From contig JAMYHL010000037.1 in NCBI GenBank assembly GCA_025531455.1, positions 351,607 through 415,606 on the forward strand: DNA of 64,000 nt, written 5' to 3'. A program made the position numbers and the translations under genes. The notes below the pieces were generated by a model. The model worked only from the letters and a program-made list of their open reading frames with translations. It was not told the origin of the DNA and made no database searches. Numbering within the stretch: position 1 is the first letter of the stretch; the number at the start of each line of letters is the position of its first letter. The DNA is from Apiotrichum sp. Y4204 (taxonomy: Eukaryota > Basidiomycota > Tremellomycetes > Trichosporonales > Trichosporonaceae). Below are positions 1-10,752 of this stretch, piece by piece.

Positions 1-1779
1 GATGATGTAACCAATAGCCTTGATAAACGCCGCAAGTGTCTTGCCACGGTGCTGACGGACACCGAGCCAGAGGGGCTTGAGGACGTTGTCGAATGACTCG
101 ATACCGTACGGTGCTGCGGCCTTGGCGAGGTCGGCGAGGGCGATGGCAGTCATCGTGCGGACCTTCTGCTGCTCGTCCTGCAGACCGTCTGCGATTGCGT
201 CGACAAGGTTGCGCAGATGGGGGAGAATCGCGCAACCCATGGCAACGGCAATCTGCTGGATGATGCGGATACCGGTATGGCGGGCCTGCCACGACTTCTT
301 CGAGCGACACACGGCGCGGAGGAAGGGGAGAAGCGCAGGAACACCAAGTGCGGCAGCGACGACGGCGAACGCACGCGCTGTCGTGTTACGCACGTACTCG
401 TCGACGTGGTCGATATCCGGACGCATGGTCGAGATCATGTGCGCAAGACCGGCCGCCTTGGCCAGGTTTGCAATAATCTCACGACCCTCGACACGGGCGT
501 AGTAGTCCTCGTCGATAAGGAGCGGCTCGATGACAACCAGGATCTTGTGCACATACGGCCGGACGAGGTCGTCGAGCTTGTAGAGGATACGGTCAATGAC
601 CTTGACGAGCAGATGGCGCTCCTGGTCCTCGAGACTACGCTCCATGAGCAGCGGGAGGATCTTGTCGAACAGCGGACCAGCACCAAACTCGCGTGCCTTG
701 TCGGTGATCTGGCGAAGCGCCGTCTTACGCACCGGCGGCGTGCCGTTCTTGATCTTGAGGAGCAAACGCATGATTTTGCGCTCCTTGAGCTCATCGAGCG
801 AGTAGTGCACGTCCTCCGCCTCGCCACCGCCTTCTCCAAGGACCTTTGCGAAGTACTCGGCATCCTCCTTCTTCAGGAACTGCAGTGTTCCAATACCCTC
901 AATCTCCGTCTGCTCTCCCGAGCCCTGGAAGCCGCCTGCAGCCGTGACGGCGCGCGCGGCGGCACCCTCGTCCTGCATCATGAAACCGTCCGAGGCGTGC
1001 TGAGAAGTCGAAGGAACCATCTTGCGCACCGCCTGCGCCGGCTGATAGTCCTCGGGCACGGGGACGATAACGTAGCCTTCGCTCGGGCCAGGCAGAAGCG
1101 AGTTGAGCTCCTCATCGGTGATCGCGCGGTATCGCCTGTCCTCGACCATCTTGGGCTTCTCGTCGAGCGCCGACGACGATGCGACCATCGAGCCCGACCC
1201 AGCGTCGGGCGTCTGGTCCCAGCGCGACTTCTTCTGCTTGGCGGCCTCCTCCTCCGTCGGCATCTGGTCCCAGCGGCTGCGCTTCTTCTTCTTCGGCGCC
1301 TCCTCCTCCTCCTCCTTCTTCACCTCCGTCTCGTCCCACTTCCGGCTCCCAGGCGACGCGCCCTCCTCCTTAATCTGGTCCCGGGGCGGGGTCACGTCTC
1401 CCTCGAGCTGGTCCCGCGGCGGCGTCTTGTCGTCCGCAACAGCGACCTGGCGGTCCGACTCGGCCTTCTCGCGGTCCTCGCGCTCGCGCTGCTCGCGGAA
1501 CCGCCGCACGCGCTCCTCCTCACGCTCGAGGTTCACGCGCCGCATGCGCTCCTCGTACGTCTCGTCCTCACCCTCGCCGAACCCGTCGCGCCGCTGGAAT
1601 CGCCGGAGCTGGTAGTCGCCCTGCCGCGCGGCAATCTGCTTGCTCCGCGACCGGTCCTGGATCTCGTCCAGGTGCTCCCCCTCCTCCTCCTCCGCCATGC
1701 GCGCATGCTCGTCCAGCAGCTCCTGCGGTGCAGAGTAGCTTGCCAGCTTCGGGTACGCGTTGTCCTCGTTGTCGGACAT
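1..1779 (-). CDS. HSH155: Splicing factor 3B subunit 1 (SF3B1/Hsh155), 5' part, truncated at window start
   Basis: Core HEAT-repeat subunit of SF3b in the U2 snRNP; it clamps the branch-point helix during spliceosome assembly in the nucleus. The reading frame is open from ATG at 1779 to base 1 with no intron, giving the first 593 residues; the C-terminal HEAT repeats lie outside the window. The disordered N-terminus carries two U2AF-ligand type motifs (RSRWDQ and KSRWDQ). HEAT repeats begin around residue 330, and segments such as [12 protein letters not shown] and [19 protein letters not shown] are nearly identical to human SF3B1. The position matching human K700 is Lys (K539), but the position matching K666 is Arg (R505, in HTGIRIIQQ). 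The start follows an A-rich context (CAAAATG). It is divergent from the Roadblock-like gene. Identity is very certain. Confidence 0.96.
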   Translation of the reverse strand, partial: MSDNEDNAYPKLASYSAPQELLDEHARMAEEEEGEHLDEIQDRSRSKQIAARQGDYQLRRFQRRDGFGEGEDETYEERMRRVNLEREEERVRRFREQREREDREKAESDRQVAVADDKTPPRDQLEGDVTPPRDQIKEEGASPGSRKWDETEVKKEEEEEAPKKKKRSRWDQMPTEEEAAKQKKSRWDQTPDAGSGSMVASSSALDEKPKMVEDRRYRAITDEELNSLLPGPSEGYVIVPVPEDYQPAQAVRKMVPSTSQHASDGFMMQDEGAAARAVTAAGGFQGSGEQTEIEGIGTLQFLKKEDAEYFAKVLGEGGGEAEDVHYSLDELKERKIMRLLLKIKNGTPPVRKTALRQITDKAREFGAGPLFDKILPLLMERSLEDQERHLLVKVIDRILYKLDDLVRPYVHKILVVIEPLLIDEDYYARVEGREIIANLAKAAGLAHMISTMRPDIDHVDEYVRNTTARAFAVVAAALGVPALLPFLRAVCRSKKSWQARHTGIRIIQQIAVAMGCAILPHLRNLVDAIADGLQDEQQKVRTMTAIALADLAKAAAPYGIESFDNVLKPLWLGVRQHRGKTLAAFIKAIGYII

Positions 1780-2256
1780 TTTGGATAACTGAGTGGCGGG
1801 AAGGGTGGATTAAAAGGAGTGTAATGTGGAAGTGTCGCTGTCGAGTCGCGATCGTTCGGAATCCCGGTCGCGCTGGGCCAGGCTATCGCGCTCGATGCGG
1901 TTTTGAGAATGAGAGAGGGGGTGTAGCAAGCACAAGGAGCGAGAGGTGTTGTGGATGTGATTGTTGTTGCGAGATGGAAACGCAGCGAAGTGCCGGATGC
2001 TGACTGACCTCCTGGCAGAGTGATGATCCTGGCTGAGCCCCTCCACCAGAGCGAGCGAGGCCAGCCCAGCCAGGCGGAAAATGGCAAATACCGACGTGTG
2101 GCACATGGCACACTCACCCACCCAGTCAAGATCACAGTGGTGGCGAGTGAATGCATTGTGCATGGTGCATGGTATGACGCGTTTCCATGCAATCAATGCA
2201 TTCATGTTCATGCTTGACGTTCGACACTACCCCCAATCTCACTCCCTACTGCCGCC
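1780..2256. promoter_or_regulatory. Divergent intergenic region, SF3B1 / Roadblock-like gene
   Basis: 477 bp between two divergent start codons. It contains a TGCATTG/TGCATGG/TGCATTC-rich patch near 2150-2210. I see no convincing ORF or RNA gene; short open frames here lack supporting features. Confidence 0.5.
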
Positions 2257-2896
2257 ATGCTCATCTCGCCTATACGCATCTACGAGCTGCTCTCCTCGCT
2301 CCTCGAGGCGGACGAGAGCGCGGGCCCGCACACCGCGCTGCTGATCACGCCGTCGGGGCAGCTGCTTGCCCACGCCACGCTGCCTGACGGCGAGGACGGG
2401 AGTGGGGGCGACGAGGGGGGAGATGAGGGCGGCGGCGAGGATGAGGTCGATGGGGAGGAGGAGGAAGGGGATGGCGCGTCAGAGGGCGCAGAGGAGGGCG
2501 ACGACGAGCCGTGGCTTGAGGGCCCCGAGCGCCTCCGCCTCCTTCTCGGCCTCGCGTCGCAGTGGGAGGAGGACGCCTCGCCGCGCGTAGAGTGCGAGGT
2601 GAGTGTATTGAGTGCTGCTGAACCAGAATATCACAGCACGCAGAGCTATATGCACTCAAGATCTATGCTAATCCCAGCTTGGCCGCCTGTTCCTCCGCCC
2701 CATCGCACTCCCGGAGCCCGAGGTGCCGCCCGACAACGCCGCCGTCCCGACGTACCCCCAGCCTGTGTTCAACTCGTTTGTGCTCGTTCTCAACGGAATG
2801 CCGGATACGCCATGGAGTGAACTCGCGAACAAGGTGGGTTGTGTAACCCAGAATGAATCTGACTCTTAGGCGGACCAGTTCCTTTCCGCATGGTAG
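2257..2896 (+). CDS. Roadblock/LC7-fold protein, LAMTOR2-like (Ragulator/EGO type)
   Basis: Three exons (2257-2598, 2678-2833, 2870-2896), all phase 0, 174 aa. The N-terminal helix (LISPIRIYELLSSLL), the strand HTALLITPSGQLLAHATL, the segment ECELGRLFLRPIA and the closing helix SELANKADQFLSAW align in order with human LAMTOR2 (helix, TLLLNNEGSLLAY, CMEGRVAITRVA, C-terminal helix). In that family the protein scaffolds Rag GTPases on the lysosome/vacuole for TORC1 signalling. Unusual: an acidic Gly/Glu/Asp insertion (about residues 44-84) interrupts the fold after the second strand. The second intron is only 36 nt and the last exon encodes eight residues. It is convergent with SEC13, 206 bp downstream. 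The fold is fairly secure; assignment to LAMTOR2 rather than another Roadblock protein is inference. Confidence 0.65.
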
Positions 2897-3102
2897 CCTG
2901 ACCTGCGCATGCTGTCCACGTTCCGTTCCAGCCTTGCACTCGCGCCTTCGCTGCTCCCTCGACCTCCGCCACCCCTTGCCGGCCTACCCGCACTAGATAC
3001 ATACCCACCCTATCGTTGTACTTATGCATCCATCATCATGTCCTACACCGTTGCAATATCGTCTGCGAGCTACAGCTACAGCCACGCTACACTCTAGCTG
3101 CT

Positions 3103-4513
3103 CTAGCTGGTAAAGTCGCTAACACACTCCCAGCCCTTTCCAACACCCTCCTTCCACAGGCTGACCTTGCCATCACCGCACGAGACAGCCAGGATGTTGC
3201 CCGCAATGGACCATGACACGCGCCAGACCGCGTCTGGGAAGTGGGGGTCCTGCGACTCGGGTGCAGATGGCTGGAGTGCTGTCGACTGCCAAGGCGCGTT
3301 GGGCGACTCGCGCTTGTGGATAAGAACTGTGCGGTCCTGAAGAAGTCAGTGATGACACTCGAGTGACTGGGCCTGGCTTGACAAGCAACAACGAGCCACC
3401 ATTACTTACCTGCGATGCACTCGCAATGTACTGCCCCGGGAGGCCGATATTCGGCGCCCACGCAACGTCGCGTACCCAGTTCTCGTGACCGGAAATCTGC
3501 TCCTCCTCGACCCACTTCTTGGCCGTCTCGTCGAATCCCCAGATGCGAATGACATTGTCCGATCCGCCAGACGCGAAACGCTTCTGCGCAGTAACCGAGC
3601 CAGATGGTGAAGGCTTGGCACCGGCAGATGCAAGAACCGACGGGGCCCAAGAGATGGCGTTGGCGCCGGAGCCGTGGGCGTTGAAGATGACGGCGTCAGT
3701 GGAGCCGTCGTCTGGGAAGTTAGCATTGTGGGCTAGTTGATGAGCTCCAGCCTAATGAGCGCCAAATCCGCTCCAGCGATCCACTCTCCGTGCCCGAATG
3801 CTCAAAACGAAGCACGGCTCTTGCCCTGCAACGGCGATCCCTGCCTCGCACGTCTCTTGCACTCACTCTGGAAGCTCAAGACCGAGATCTTGCCGTCGCT
3901 GGAAGCGCACGCAAGCATGGGTCCGAGGTCGTACGGCGCCCACGAGATGGAGTTGACGCTAGCGGAGTGAAGGGTGTGCTCCTTGATGCGCTCCCAGCCG
4001 TCCTGCACGTCGCCGCCGCTGCCCTTGCCCTGCCCCTGGCCGACCTCCTTCCATATGAAGACGCGGCCGTCGTACGAGCACGACGCGAGAATCGAGCCGA
4101 ACGAGGGGTGCGCCCACGAGACCTGCCAGACGGGCGCGGTGTGGCTGGGTGTTAGTTCCAAGTAATCAAGTTTCCGAGACGGCGTTCCTCCGGCGTGCGA
4201 TTCGATCAATCCATCCGCATATCACGCAGTACTCACCCCTTGAGCACGACGGGGTCGCCCTTCGCCTCGCCCTTGACGACATTGAAGATGCGGATCGTCT
4301 TGTCCGAGGACGCGGTTGCGAGGCGCTTGCCGTAGTAGTCCAGCTGCGCGTCGTGCTGACAGTCAGTAGGCAGCTCGGCCAAGAAGAGATTAGCTGCTCA
4401 CGATCATGTCCTCATGTTGGGTCTCAACGGCAACAGCCTTGGATGCTTGTGCCGCAGACTGGAGTCAGTATGAAGTTCCTCCCAGGCTGTTAGTGCTGCA
4501 AGTTACGCACCAT
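3103..4513 (-). CDS. SEC13: Sec13, WD40 subunit of COPII coat and nuclear pore
   Basis: Beta-propeller shared by the COPII cage (with Sec31), the Nup84/Nup107 nuclear pore complex and the SEA/GATOR complex. Exons on the minus strand: 4511-4513, 4402-4458, 4237-4355, 3867-4144, 3410-3732, 3103-3336; every junction keeps frame and the product is 337 aa. Diagnostic stretches are [53 protein letters not shown] and [18 protein letters not shown], matching Sec13 repeats 1 to 6. The predicted first coding exon is the ATG alone, followed by a 52-nt intron with a GTGCGT donor; reading straight on meets TAA after seven codons. It is divergent from MCMBP. Identity is certain; the start structure is less so. 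Confidence 0.94.
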
Positions 4514-4815
4514 GTCGGAGTGAGTGATGGAGAGTGTTTTGTGTCGCGAGATGGAGAGATGTATTCAGCGAGTTGGGTCTAGAGTGATGGGTCTGTTGGC
4601 CATTGACGACGTCGAGTGCACCACCGAAGGCCACCAACATCATTGTGTGTGTTCCGCACTGGCACGTCAGCGCTGATCCACATGTCCCACCCTGGAGAGA
4701 CGGCAGGCGTGGAGACGGAATCAAAAGCCACGTGGATGCCGCCTAGTGACGGAACTAAAATATTGTATTAGCTTCTTTATGTAATACGATTACAACGCGC
4801 GCAGATTCATTTGCG

Positions 4816-4821
4816 ACGCGT
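4816..4821. promoter_or_regulatory. MluI cell-cycle box (ACGCGT) upstream of MCMBP
   Basis: An exact ACGCGT palindrome within a run of CGCG-rich sequence lies 154 bp before the MCMBP ATG, in the 461-bp spacer (4514-4974) shared with divergent SEC13. In yeasts this motif binds MBF-type Swi6/Mbp1 complexes that drive G1/S transcription of replication genes, which fits the target. Only one exact copy is seen, so function is inference. I see nothing else notable in the spacer apart from an AT-rich stretch at 4755-4795. Confidence 0.45.
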
Positions 4822-4974
4822 CGCGCGTCGTCGATCCTTCGGCGTTGAGAGAGAGGCTTGAGAGCTTCGAGACGATGAGACAGCGACGGTCGCCACCAAT
4901 TCCACTACGACCACGACCCGACCACCGCTCCTCCTCTTTCATTCTCTTCCTCATCCCACTTATTTACCTTCACC

Positions 4975-6689
4975 ATGCTCGCAGTGGAGAACATCATCCG
5001 GATAGCTCTCCGGGAGACCGACGGCCCTGGTAGGTGGTATTTGCTGGAACCTACTCACGCCAGCCCCTGATGCCGAGGCCTACGCCGCGTCCGTGAAGCG
5101 TGCCCTTGAGAAGCCCGAGCAGGTGTGTTTTCACTCTCTTGCGTCATTCTGACCCCAGATTCCGACATTCACCCGCACATCGCGTCCGCTCGACGTCGTC
5201 CGCTTCCGGTGTCTGCTCCAGGACACCGGATACCCCGCAGAGGTATACCTCCCCGAGGACCAGGAGGGCGACAAGGTGGACTGGAGCAAGCTGCAGGAGC
5301 GCTGGGTCGGCTGGGCGACTGAGTACGTGGTGTGTTGTCTGTTTGTTCTAACCACGCAGAATTCCTGGGGAGCAGGAGTGGGCGAATCTCAAGCCCACAT
5401 CGTCGGAGAAGGACGTCGCGGACGCACTGGCTGGTCTGGCCGTGACGGAGCTCCCAGCACCAGTCAAGGGCAAGTTCCCGCTCGCGTCACAGGGAGAGTA
5501 CACGGGAGCGCTGCTCAAGGTCTACGACGCGGAGGCAGCGTACCGTCCAGCGTCGGCGTACGACTTTATCGGCATTGTGTCGATCGCGCCGCTCCCGACC
5601 CCGCTGGACGAGGCGGAGGAGGGCGAGGTGGAGATGGTCCCCGCGATTCATATTCTTCTTCCCCCGACCACGGTCTTCCCTACATCTCCGATGCCGAAGG
5701 ATGTCCCCAGCACGCGCGCCGCCCTCATTTCCCACCTCGCGAACGCCTTTTCTCCCCCAGACGCCGTCGCAGCCGAGCTCCTCCTCCTCGCCATGATCGC
5801 CACCCCAGCATCGCGCCGCGCCGGCATCCCCTTGGGCACACTATCGCTCAACCTTGTCCGCCCAGCTGGTGACTCCGCCCTTGTCCCCGTCCTTGAGTCC
5901 CTCCTCCCCGCGGTTGTGCCGCTGGACATGACCATTCCTCTCCTCCACTCCACTGCATTCGTCCCCTCGTCCGACGGCGCATCCCTCGCCCCCGGCCTCC
6001 TGCAGCTCGCACCGGGCACGCTCCTCGTCGTTAACGAGGACGGGCTCGGTAACGGCGGGGCGCTGGCCGAGAAGGCCCTTCGTAACGTCCAGGCACTCAC
6101 GACCGCCATCGCCGACCAGACAGTGAGCTACGCGTATCCTTACACGGACGGCGTGCGCATCGAGTGCGCCCTGCGGAGCATCATCACAAGCGAGGGCAAG
6201 AGCCTGCTTCCGGCCGACATGCACGTCCCGGTCACGTTGGCGACCAGTGCACCTTCCACCGAGCAGCTCGCAGAGTTCCGCGAGTACCTCTCCGCCGTCG
6301 CTGCCCCCGCGCACGCCGACAAGCTCGTCGTGCCCGACGCGGTCGGAGAGGCGATCCAGGACGCGTTCGTCGCGGACCGGAAGAAGAACGGGAGCGGGAG
6401 CGCCGACGCGGCCGAGGCGCGTCTCCGGCGCCGTATGAAGATTGCTCGGTAAGTGCTCTGGAAGAGTATATCGGCAGTCGCTAATTCCAGACTGATGGCC
6501 ACGTCGTACCCCGCTGCGGAGCTCACGACCGAGCTGTGGGCGCGCACGGTTGCGTTGGATGACGAGGTGGAGAGGCGGCTTGCGGAGCGCGAGGCGCGTC
6601 GGCGAGAGGGAAAGATTGGCGCGCCGACCCAGGAGGCCAATGGCGTGGAGAAGGTTGAGGGCACGGCGAAGCACGAGGTGGCTGCATGA
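4975..6689 (+). CDS. MCMBP: MCM complex-binding protein (MCMBP/Mcb1)
   Basis: Binds MCM3-7 assemblies, acting as chaperone and unloader of the replicative helicase and supporting sister cohesion. Five exons: 4975-5029, 5064-5122, 5159-5322, 5360-6448, 6491-6689; all junctions keep frame; 521 aa. Landmarks shared with human MCMBP include RPLDVVRFRCLLQDTG near the N-terminus, FPLASQGEYTGALLKVYD, the segment GIPLGTLSLNLV, the LLQLAPGTLLVVNEDGL block, SIITSEGKSLLPADMHV, and a C-terminal stretch with QDAFVADRKKN followed by ARLMATSYPAAELT. The variable middle linker of the animal protein is much shorter here. Introns are 34-42 nt. An MCB box lies upstream. It is convergent with the hydrolase gene, 182 bp away. 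Confidence 0.93.
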
Positions 6690-6871
6690 TGGACTCTATA
6701 GTATGCATGTATTGATATTCTATTTGACCCTCAGAGGGTGTATGGTTGTTTTACGGATTGCAATGCGTATTGGTCGAGTTGTTTGAGAGAGGGGGGAGTG
6801 GTGGCCACTCTGGAAGATCAACAATCCCCCGAAATTCGGTGAAGAATTGCTTATGTGCAGCGGTATACAAC

Positions 6872-9147
6872 CTACTCACTCTCGCCATCGCTGTACTTCT
6901 CACCCTCTTCATCATGGTACTGCGCGGTGAACGAGCCCACCGCGTGCCCGACGGCGGCACCGAGGTCGAGGGCAGGCACGTCGAGGTTGATGAGGTTGAT
7001 GCCGTCCGAGCGCATGTCCTCGAACACGGCAGCGGGCGAGTCGGGTTGGGCGAGCATGCGTGGCGAGCGGTGCGCACGGAGCGCGAGCCGGTCGGAGCGG
7101 TGGGCGCGGCGCTCGGCGCGGAGGAACGGCGAGAAGGGCGATAGGGGGGAGAGAGGGGAGAGCGGGGACATTGTGATGTGTGGAGAGCGCGGGGAGGGGC
7201 GGATACGAGGGGAGGGGAGCGGGGCGGGGGCGTCCATGATCGGAGAGGGGAGCGCGAGGGGACCCATGTCCGCAATGTCCGCAAACTCGTCGTCGTCGCT
7301 GTCCTCCTCGCTCAGGAGGTTGCGCAGCCACTCGTCGAGCTCTTCGTAGACCTCGGCGGCCTCGCGGCCGAACCAAGGGAAAATGAGGAAATCGTGCACC
7401 GCGTCCGGGACGGTTATGATGTGGTCTGGGACGGCGGAGCCAGCTGGGCGCGAGAGCTTGACGCGGTGGAAGAGCTCGGTGATCTCGGGGCCAATGCGTT
7501 CCGCGTCGCCGTGCACGACGAACACGGGCGGGAAGTCTTCGAACGATGTGGGCCCTGTGCGTGTCGCGGGTATGAGGCGGCCGGCGGGGGAGACATAAAC
7601 ATTGTCGTGCATGGTACTCTCAGGCAGGCCGCGGAGTAGGAGGGATACGGCAAAGACTCCAAAGGTGTCCTCGATTGTGTCCACACCGCGGTTGTGCGCC
7701 AGCCCTTCAGGCTCCCACTGCTGTGTGAAGCCTAGATCGCACCAGGGAGAAAAAGTGAGAACTGCACGCGGGCCCTGCAGGCCCAAAACACGCCCCTCGT
7801 CGCGAAGCCACCGAGTGAGCGCGAGAGCGAGGTGGCCGCCAGCCGAGTCGCCGCCGACCAGCAGGTCGCGCTCGTCGACTCCCTCTGATATAAGATATGC
7901 GTACGCGGTGATTGCATCTAGGAGGGGAAGTGGCCAGGGCGCAGCTCCTGCGAGGCGGTAATCAACAGACAAGACATGGTCGACAGGCGTGTGGTTGACC
8001 ATGCTCTTCGCAATGTTGCTCGTCATGTCGTGCTCTGCAGCTGATCCGACAACGTAGCCGCCGCCATGGAAGAGGAGGAGCACGGGCTCCCCTTGCTTCC
8101 GGGCGGGACGCGACGCCGAGTGGTGCTCTTTGCGTCCGCAGTACCAAAACCCTTGGACCGTGGTGAATCCGTACTCTTGTCTCTCATGGGCAGGGGGATT
8201 CCACTTGCCCCACGGACCGGAACGCGAGGGGCGGTAGATAAACTGTGGGTGCCACTTGCCTCGTGTTGAGTAGAGGTGTCGCAACATTTCCGCCGGATGG
8301 CCGCGCAGCCAGTCTGGTGGTGCAGGTGGCATCATGACGGGGTGGGAGTGTGTCAATGACTCTGGTGCCTGCGTAATGCGTGAGTATTCAGCAAACGTCG
8401 CACATAGGAATGAGGGTGTGGAGTGCCTTGTGTAGGCGCATCACAGGAGCTTCAGCAAGGCTGGAAATTGTGGATACCCCTAGCGACATGTCGCAGGCTG
8501 CGACTGTTCACGGACCGCTCGCTGTCGGCCTCGTACATAGCCTCTGGACTCGAGACCGTCAGACGGAACATCGGTCCCCGCGAGTATCCGTACGACCGAG
8601 GGGTCGGGTTCATTCAGTCCGCTTCACAAATTTGAGGCTAACTCTGCCTCTCTGCGAGCAGAGTCACGCCTCCCGGCGGCCGGAGGTACTCACCACACGT
8701 TTAGCTGAATTGCTACCAAGGTAGTCTATCTCGCAGAAGGCCACCAGACCACAGAGGCGCCGACTCCAGCCGACTCGAACACATTTCTTGACGGTCCATG
8801 ACTTGCGGGGCCGGTTCGACTGTGGGACGTAGTAGACCAACCAGAAGGGGACGAGGAATATAAGGGTGGATAGGAGGAAGTAGGCCAGATATATTTGCCG
8901 CAGGACCGGCTGGCGGTGAAGGGTGTTATTGCGCGGCGCAAATTGCATCTGTCAGGTCAGCACGGGCGGTGAGAGCTGGCCGCGGTGTCACTCGCTTCGG
9001 CGGCAGTGGACATTCGCCGTCGAGAATCAGCAAGGCAACACTGATACCCACACAGCGGGCTCGGATCGCCTCCGAGGTCATCTCTTCCGGAACATCACCG
9101 GACGGGGAGGCGTGCTGGCGGCGACGCGTGAGGGAGCCATCGGGCAT
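6872..9147 (-). CDS. Membrane-anchored alpha/beta hydrolase (HSL-like esterase/lipase)
   Basis: The large 3' exon (6872-8368) carries a full HSL-family catalytic core: oxyanion motif HGGGY, nucleophile elbow GGDSAGG (Ser312 in my model), acid Asp425 in HGDAERIG and His462 in PDAVHDF. That exon has no usable in-frame ATG upstream of the core. Two upstream exons fit in phase 0: 8694-8948, containing a hydrophobic anchor (IYLAYFLLSTLIFLVPFWLV) followed by basic residues, and 8992-9147 with an ATG in a good context (CACAATGCC). Together they give 635 aa. The third intron would be 325 nt, long for this region, so a missed exon is possible. The C-terminal about 110 residues are disordered with SP repeats (SPLSPLSPLSPFSP). 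The substrate is unknown; such fungal enzymes act on small esters, sterol esters or xenobiotics. Confidence 0.75.
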
Positions 9148-10752
9148 TGTGGAAGATGGGTAGATGCCAACAAGAGGGATGGTGGGCGGCTGTTCAAGAG
9201 GTGTTGGCGGTCGTGTGAATGGTGCAGTGGTGGGGGGCACACCGTCACGAGGCGTTTAGACCGTGGTATAGAGTGATGCACCGCCGACGGTGAAGTCAGT
9301 GGCGCTCACTTTGCAGAGCGAAGAAACGAAACAAAGTCGATCAGAAAAGTTGCACTACGCGTAGTGGTGGAGTGGAGTTGCGGACTTGAGTGTGGACAGG
9401 CCGGAGTGTTGTTTTGGGGTGGACTGATAAAATTACGAACGTTCGTGGCAGCAGGTTGATATTATACTGCCACGGTGTGGGCGTGGTGTGGAATTGTGGA
9501 CGGCGCGTCGGGAAACTCGACAACAACAAAAAAAGAAAGGAGAGCAAAAGCAAAGCTCATACCATTTCGACGGTAAGTGAGTAAGCGGTCAGCTCGGGTC
9601 AGTGAGGGGGGTGGACAATGGTGAAGAGAGTGTGGTGGTAAAAAACCCTCTGCCCAGACATTGCAAAGTGGGACTGAGAGAGATGGTCGTGTGAGCAACA
9701 TGAAAATGATGGCGTAGGCCACAAAAGTTCAGTCAGCTCACACAGCCCAGCACAGACCAGCAGCCAAGGTCAACTCGGATATATGCGTCATGCTTGATAT
9801 CCTGGATGGGTGGTGTCTGCGCAGCGAGGAAGAGGCTGAGTCAATGACGTAATGTGATGAATCCACTTTGGGTACGCAGGTGCGGCATCTCTTTGATCTT
9901 CGAGGCAGTGCAAAAACGCACGAGAAAAGGGATCGGCATGTCGGACAACACCGGCCCGGTAAAGGGCCACTCTGCTCTGGCAGTTGCAACCCATGTGCTT
10001 TGGTTTGGTTTGTTAATTTGTTACGTTTGTTTGAGTGGCGAACTACTCTGTGTACTCTGCAGCAGAGGAATACATACTCCCGTTTTTCACAACGCGTATC
10101 CACGCCGTCTTATGCATCTGTTTTGTTTGGTAACAGAGTAGGGACGCCGACGGGGAACAGCCTGTCATGCATTGCGGGTAGAGTCGGTCTGTATGGGGAG
10201 ACGGGAGGGGAGCGAGTATAGATCCAGACAGGGCCCAAAAGAGTGTGACTTGCGGTTGATGTCAAGTACTGTATGCAGCAACTTTGGTGCAAAGGAGCAG
10301 AACAGGGCAAAGGCAAAGACAACAACAGCAAGCTTTCGCATGCAACAACACGCCATCTGGCCATCTGCTTTCCAAGTTTCCCAAGTACCCAGAGACCACA
10401 ACAACATCGCCCTTTATCTCATTTCTTGCATTGCATCCATCTACACACACTTTAGTACACACTATCGAACTATCCATCGGAGCAGTCGTCCATCAAGCCG
10501 TTTTCCTCGCATCACGTCGTCACAGTCGGTCACTCGAGAACCCTTGATTCAGAAATCGCGCACTTGGCTCCACTCACATTCCGCCCTTTTCCTTGTTGAC
10601 ACATCGCCGCATCATCCTTATAATCACTCCGACGGCACCGACAACCCCCCTCTGAGACTTCCGTCTTCCCATTCACGCACATTGAGATCCCATTGCAACC
10701 CTGGTCTAATCGATTGCCGAGCAGCTTCTCCCTACTCCATCGCCACCTCACT
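9148..10752. other. Gene-poor spacer (1.6 kb)
   Basis: No gene recognised. The minus strand has a 58-codon ATG-initiated frame (10165-10341) whose N-terminus looks like a signal peptide; see the findings. The rest holds short frames with no family resemblance and a run of CA-rich sequence just before the MFS gene that is probably its promoter and 5' UTR. Confidence 0.4.

Noticed and set aside
217..1788. 523-codon plus-strand open frame
   Set aside because: Antisense shadow of SF3B1, whose minus-strand translation matches the family along its entire length.
8369..8693. Possible extra hydrolase exon (frame with SSPEAMYEADSERSV)
   Set aside because: No acceptor/donor pair joins it in the required phase; the 325-nt intron is frame-consistent without it.
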